A stretch of 64,000 nucleotides of DNA from an uncultured Microscilla sp. (GTDB lineage Bacteria > Bacteroidota > Bacteroidia > Cytophagales > Microscillaceae). The DNA lies in assembly GCF_947493425.1 (NCBI RefSeq), contig NZ_CANLRP010000010.1, positions 26,920-90,919 on the forward strand, given 5' to 3'. How positions within the stretch are numbered: position 1 is the stretch's first letter; the number at the start of each line of letters is the position of its first letter. This document shows positions 60,985 through 64,000 of the stretch, in pieces. The notes under the pieces are model-generated. The model did no database searches, was not told the origin of the DNA, and saw only the letters and a program-made list of their open reading frames with translations. Both the position numbers and the translations under genes were made by a program.

Positions 60985-62919
60985 TTAGCGAATCAACGTA
61001 AAAGTACCTTTGGTTTTAAAATCATTGCCCAGCAAATCGGTCATTTCGATGGTATAAATATATACATCAGAGGTAGCCTCTTTGCCATTAAAATTACCGT
61101 CCCAGCCTTGGGTAATATCTTGCGAACGATATACCACTTTTCCCAAACGGTTATACACTGTCATATTGAAACTTTTCACAAAAATGGCTTTTGGCTCAAA
61201 AGTATCATTCAATCCATCACCGTTTGGAGTAAAAGCATTGGGCACAAATATTTTAAACTTACGTTTTACCTCTACTATGTTTGAGTAACTTACCAGGTTT
61301 GTGGCAGGGTTTATATAAGTTTTTACACGGTAACGCAACACTTGGCGCTCCAAGTCTTGCTGGGTATCGGTATAGGTGGTATCGGTAGTAAGGGGCACCG
61401 TTTGATACACTGTGCCATCTTCTTCTAGCTTCTCCAGTTCATAATTACTAAATCGCTGCTCGGCATTGAGGTAGTGTGTCCATTGCAATTGTACGCTTTT
61501 GGCTGTTATGCTTGACGCCTTCAACAATACTGGGCTGGTAATCAACGATCTTGCAGAACTGTTGCCACACTGGTTGGTGTAAAAAATCTTATAGAAATAT
61601 TGATTATTGTCAGCGTCCAGGTTTACATCTATAGCCTGAAGCTCGGTAGTGCTCAACCTTAATGTGGTATCGGTTCTGCTCACCAGATATTCGGTAATAC
61701 GTGGAAAAGTCTCAATGTCCCAAAACACCCTGATGCTATTGTCTTGCTCTACTGTGGAGTTAAAAATGGTAATGGTAGGAGGAATATCTTCTGAATAAGC
61801 AATGACACAATCATTATTAGACGCGATGATCAACTTACTGGTAACGCCAGTTTCAGCTTCAACGCTATAACAATACTGCTCATTACAAGTAACCGCTGTA
61901 TCGATATAAGATAAGGTATTGATGTCGTTAATTACTTGTATGGGATTTTGATTACGGTACAACACATACCGTTGAAAGTTTGACCCTGCATAAGGAGTCC
62001 ATTGCACCGTATTCTGATTGTTTTGGGCAGTGGCAGACAAACTCATGTTGCAAAATACTGCTGATTCTACCTTGTTACCACACAGGTCTTTGGTGGTAAC
62101 TTTATAGCAATAAGACAAGTTTTCGGTGTCCAGGTTCTGAAACTTTTCGGTAATAACCCTGCCTGCGGTATTTACTACGGTTTTGATCAAAGTAAAGGTA
62201 TTTTCATTACTGGCTTTTTGAGCTACTTCATACTCAAAGTTCTCATTGGTTCCAAAAACAATTTGAGTTACTCCGTTGGTGGGGTCTCTGGCCAAGGTAG
62301 ATACTGATTGAATATCGGCAGGAATAATATTAGCAATTGGATTGACAATGACTGCATTACTACCCCCACAATTTCCCGGGTCGTAATTACCAGTAACTGT
62401 GATGGTTACCGGAGCAAAGTTATATTTATGAGGAGGAATATTGACTGCACCTCTGGATACTGTTTGGGTAATGCCATCTCCCCAGTTGATGATATACTCT
62501 TCATAGTTTTGATCAGGAATAGATAAAAACACTGCATTATCGCTACACAGTTTTAAATCAAACGCGGGTTGAGGTGAAGGCAACACCTCTATGTAGTTTT
62601 GCACCTGTAAACTATCTGCCTGGGTTTGACCAGGCTTCTGAATATATTGAGTTACTGCATAAAGCCCAGGTTCGCTGTAAGTATGGGTGTTTTGCTGGGT
62701 TTGGGTACTACCATCACCGTATTTATAAAAAATAGTAGTTGCTCCCGAACAATCAACCAACTCTACACTAAAAGGAGCACAACCTCTGGTAACATTGTCT
62801 TTTGCCCTAAAACAAGGAGTTTGGGCTTGAGTATTTGCTACGATCCCTGCTAAAATAAGACAGGTAAAGCAAAATTTACGAATTGTATTTGTAGTAAGGA
62901 GTTTCTTAAATTTATACAT
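60985..62919 (-). CDS. Secreted PKD-domain protein with T9SS type B sorting domain
   Basis: The ATG at 62919 (MYKFKKLL) gives 644 residues; a GTG lies three codons up. A signal peptide ends near TQAQT. A PKD domain (YGDGSTQTQQNTHTYSEPG) and a second PKD-like segment (NWGDGITQTV) follow, then fibronectin-like strand regions (about 290-540), and the gliding-type C-terminal domain (VPNAFTPNGDGLND, NRLGKVVYRS, GWDGNFNGK, YTIEMTDLLG). It is exported by the T9SS to the cell surface. Possible role in gliding or adhesion is inference. Confidence 0.92.
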   Translation of the reverse strand: MYKFKKLLTTNTIRKFCFTCLILAGIVANTQAQTPCFRAKDNVTRGCAPFSVELVDCSGATTIFYKYGDGSTQTQQNTHTYSEPGLYAVTQYIQKPGQTQADSLQVQNYIEVLPSPQPAFDLKLCSDNAVFLSIPDQNYEEYIINWGDGITQTVSRGAVNIPPHKYNFAPVTITVTGNYDPGNCGGSNAVIVNPIANIIPADIQSVSTLARDPTNGVTQIVFGTNENFEYEVAQKASNENTFTLIKTVVNTAGRVITEKFQNLDTENLSYCYKVTTKDLCGNKVESAVFCNMSLSATAQNNQNTVQWTPYAGSNFQRYVLYRNQNPIQVINDINTLSYIDTAVTCNEQYCYSVEAETGVTSKLIIASNNDCVIAYSEDIPPTITIFNSTVEQDNSIRVFWDIETFPRITEYLVSRTDTTLRLSTTELQAIDVNLDADNNQYFYKIFYTNQCGNSSARSLITSPVLLKASSITAKSVQLQWTHYLNAEQRFSNYELEKLEEDGTVYQTVPLTTDTTYTDTQQDLERQVLRYRVKTYINPATNLVSYSNIVEVKRKFKIFVPNAFTPNGDGLNDTFEPKAIFVKSFNMTVYNRLGKVVYRSQDITQGWDGNFNGKEATSDVYIYTIEMTDLLGNDFKTKGTFTLIR

Positions 62920-63254
62920 TGTCAACACTTTATAATAATAGCAGTTTTAAAAGTTTATGAGGGCACCTGAAAGACCACTGTGGGATTTTTGCAAAATAAA
63001 GCAATTATTTGTTAATCTGTTGGTTTTCACTTCTTGAATAAACGCTGCAGAATGTAGGTTTTATACAAGAGCTCTTTACTTTATCTTATACATTTTTATT
63101 TTCAGGTAAATTTATACACCAAAATATACTAAGATAAAAGTGATTTTAGGATTTACAGGATTGATTAATGTTGGTATTCAGGCAATTAGTCAAAACCATC
63201 CTCAAAACCATTTTTGTTTAAGATATAACTGTTAAAAAGCATAAATATTCATCT
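62920..63254. other. Intergenic stretch without recognised genes
   Basis: 335 bp, AT-rich, between divergent genes. No RNA gene, repeat or convincing promoter consensus seen. Confidence 0.55.
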
Positions 63255-63788
63255 ATGAGATATTTAACACTTGTTGCCTTGTTAGGAGTTGTACAACTTG
63301 GCTGGGCACAAAAGGTAGTAAAACCACCCAGAAAGTTGAGCCCTATCACAATGACCACCTTCAAGAACGAACGAAATTATTTGAAAGTTACTTATGGTCA
63401 ACCTTCTAAAAGAGGTCGTCATGTTTTTGGGGCATTAATTCCTTTTGGCAAGATATGGCGAACCGGAGCAAACGAAGCTACTGAAATCACCTTAATTAAC
63501 GATGTAAAAATAAATAAAAAACGAATTAAGGCAGGCACTTACACCATATTTACCATACCTGGTAAAGACTACTGGACAGTGATTTTCAACCGGGAACTGG
63601 GTCAGTGGGGGGCTTTTGACTACCCTAAGTACAAAGATAAAGACGCTCTGCGTTATCAGGCAAAAGTACTTTCTATTGATGAAGTGTATGAGGCATTTAC
63701 GATTTTTTTTCAAGAAAGAAAAAAGGGAGTAAACCTGGTAATGACCTGGAGCAATACGATGATTATAGTTCCTATAGATTTTGTATGA
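63255..63788 (+). CDS. DUF2911 secreted protein
   Basis: A 177-residue protein with a signal peptide ending GWAQ. It has the DUF2911 pattern: ITMTTFKNERNYLKVTYGQPSKRGR, LIPFGKIWRTGANEATEI, IKAGTYTIFTIPG, WTVIFNRELGQWG. DUF2911 proteins are common periplasmic or secreted beta-rich proteins in Bacteroidota; function unknown. Some copies carry a TPR tail, but this one ends right after the domain (IIVPIDFV). The last 212 bp of the window after it hold nothing recognised. Confidence 0.9.
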   Translation: MRYLTLVALLGVVQLGWAQKVVKPPRKLSPITMTTFKNERNYLKVTYGQPSKRGRHVFGALIPFGKIWRTGANEATEITLINDVKINKKRIKAGTYTIFTIPGKDYWTVIFNRELGQWGAFDYPKYKDKDALRYQAKVLSIDEVYEAFTIFFQERKKGVNLVMTWSNTMIIVPIDFV

Positions 63789-64000
63789 TTTCAAGATACT
63801 ATTATATTGTTGTATTATCCAACCATAAAATTATGGCAATAACCTAAGCCAAAGAAAAGCGCTTGTATCGACTATAAGATAAAAACGGAGTTTTATATTG
63901 AACATAATATTATGCCTTGAACCATTAGACTTCTTGCGAAAGTGTTTTAAGCAGCATTTGCATTTACGAAAGTAGCAATCAGTGTCGCTCTTAGACCAAA

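Overview
The window looks like chromosome of a gliding, marine-type member of the Bacteroidota, order Cytophagales. A Microscilla-like organism is the best guess, inferred from gene content and not from any rRNA. The evidence is: secreted proteins with type IX secretion (T9SS) C-terminal domains, many lipoproteins with an SxC/TxC lipobox, DUF4836 and DUF1501 proteins, an FKBP lipoprotein pair, a 23-residue leucine-rich-repeat protein, and several TAnnTTTG -7 promoter elements typical of the phylum. No rRNA, tRNA, CRISPR array or intact insertion sequence was seen.

Layout. 1-2201: N-terminal part of a large minus-strand surface protein that runs off the left edge. 2412-3656: a Tat-exported DUF1501 protein. 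3937-6633: a DUF4157 (eCIS-core) effector-like protein followed by a secreted protein with three internal repeats. 6780-14308: mostly housekeeping genes (cbiA, ndk, an NrnA-like DHH phosphoesterase, two FKBP lipoproteins, rdgB, udk, a TrkA-like K+ regulator, rpoZ). 14328-17461: envelope biogenesis (BamD, a small T9SS-tailed protein, an OstA/LptA-like protein). 17606-24772: tilS, a cNMP-binding protein, two small unknowns, an orphan ABC ATPase and two DUF4836 lipoproteins. 25175-28895: proline dehydrogenase, two tandem GNAT acetyltransferases and an FNT channel.

The accessory core is 28966-47215. First comes a two-gene unit: an ExoY/edema-factor/CyaA-type nucleotidyl cyclase toxin (33947-35284) followed 13 bp later by a 1655-residue protein ending in thirteen exact-length 29-residue helical repeats. 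After a 7TM-PP2C signalling protein, an M20 peptidase and an LRR protein comes an Rpn-family nuclease with two orphan C-terminal cassettes joined by a 59-bp repeat. Next is a Lys/Ala/Pro-rich repeat protein. The block ends with a compact peptide-export locus: a precursor with two tandem nitrile-hydratase-type leader domains, a GG cleavage site and a 31-residue core in which 16 residues are Arg, plus an HlyD-type adaptor and a C39-peptidase ABC exporter.

47330-64000: outer-membrane and lipoprotein genes, a 786-bp gap with an orphan terminator and a possible 33-residue ORF, a methyltransferase, an aldo/keto reductase, an MBL-fold lipoprotein, coaBC, a Vat-type acetyltransferase beside a dispersed-repeat hairpin, a TPR lipoprotein, a PspC-like protein, a GT2 glycosyltransferase, a YbaB protein, a T9SS type B protein and a DUF2911 protein.

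Best candidates for undescribed biology: (1) the cyclase toxin plus 29-residue-repeat partner; (2) the poly-Arg peptide exported through a double leader with no visible modifying enzyme; (3) the DUF4157 protein with its repeat partner; (4) the Rpn tail-cassette array.
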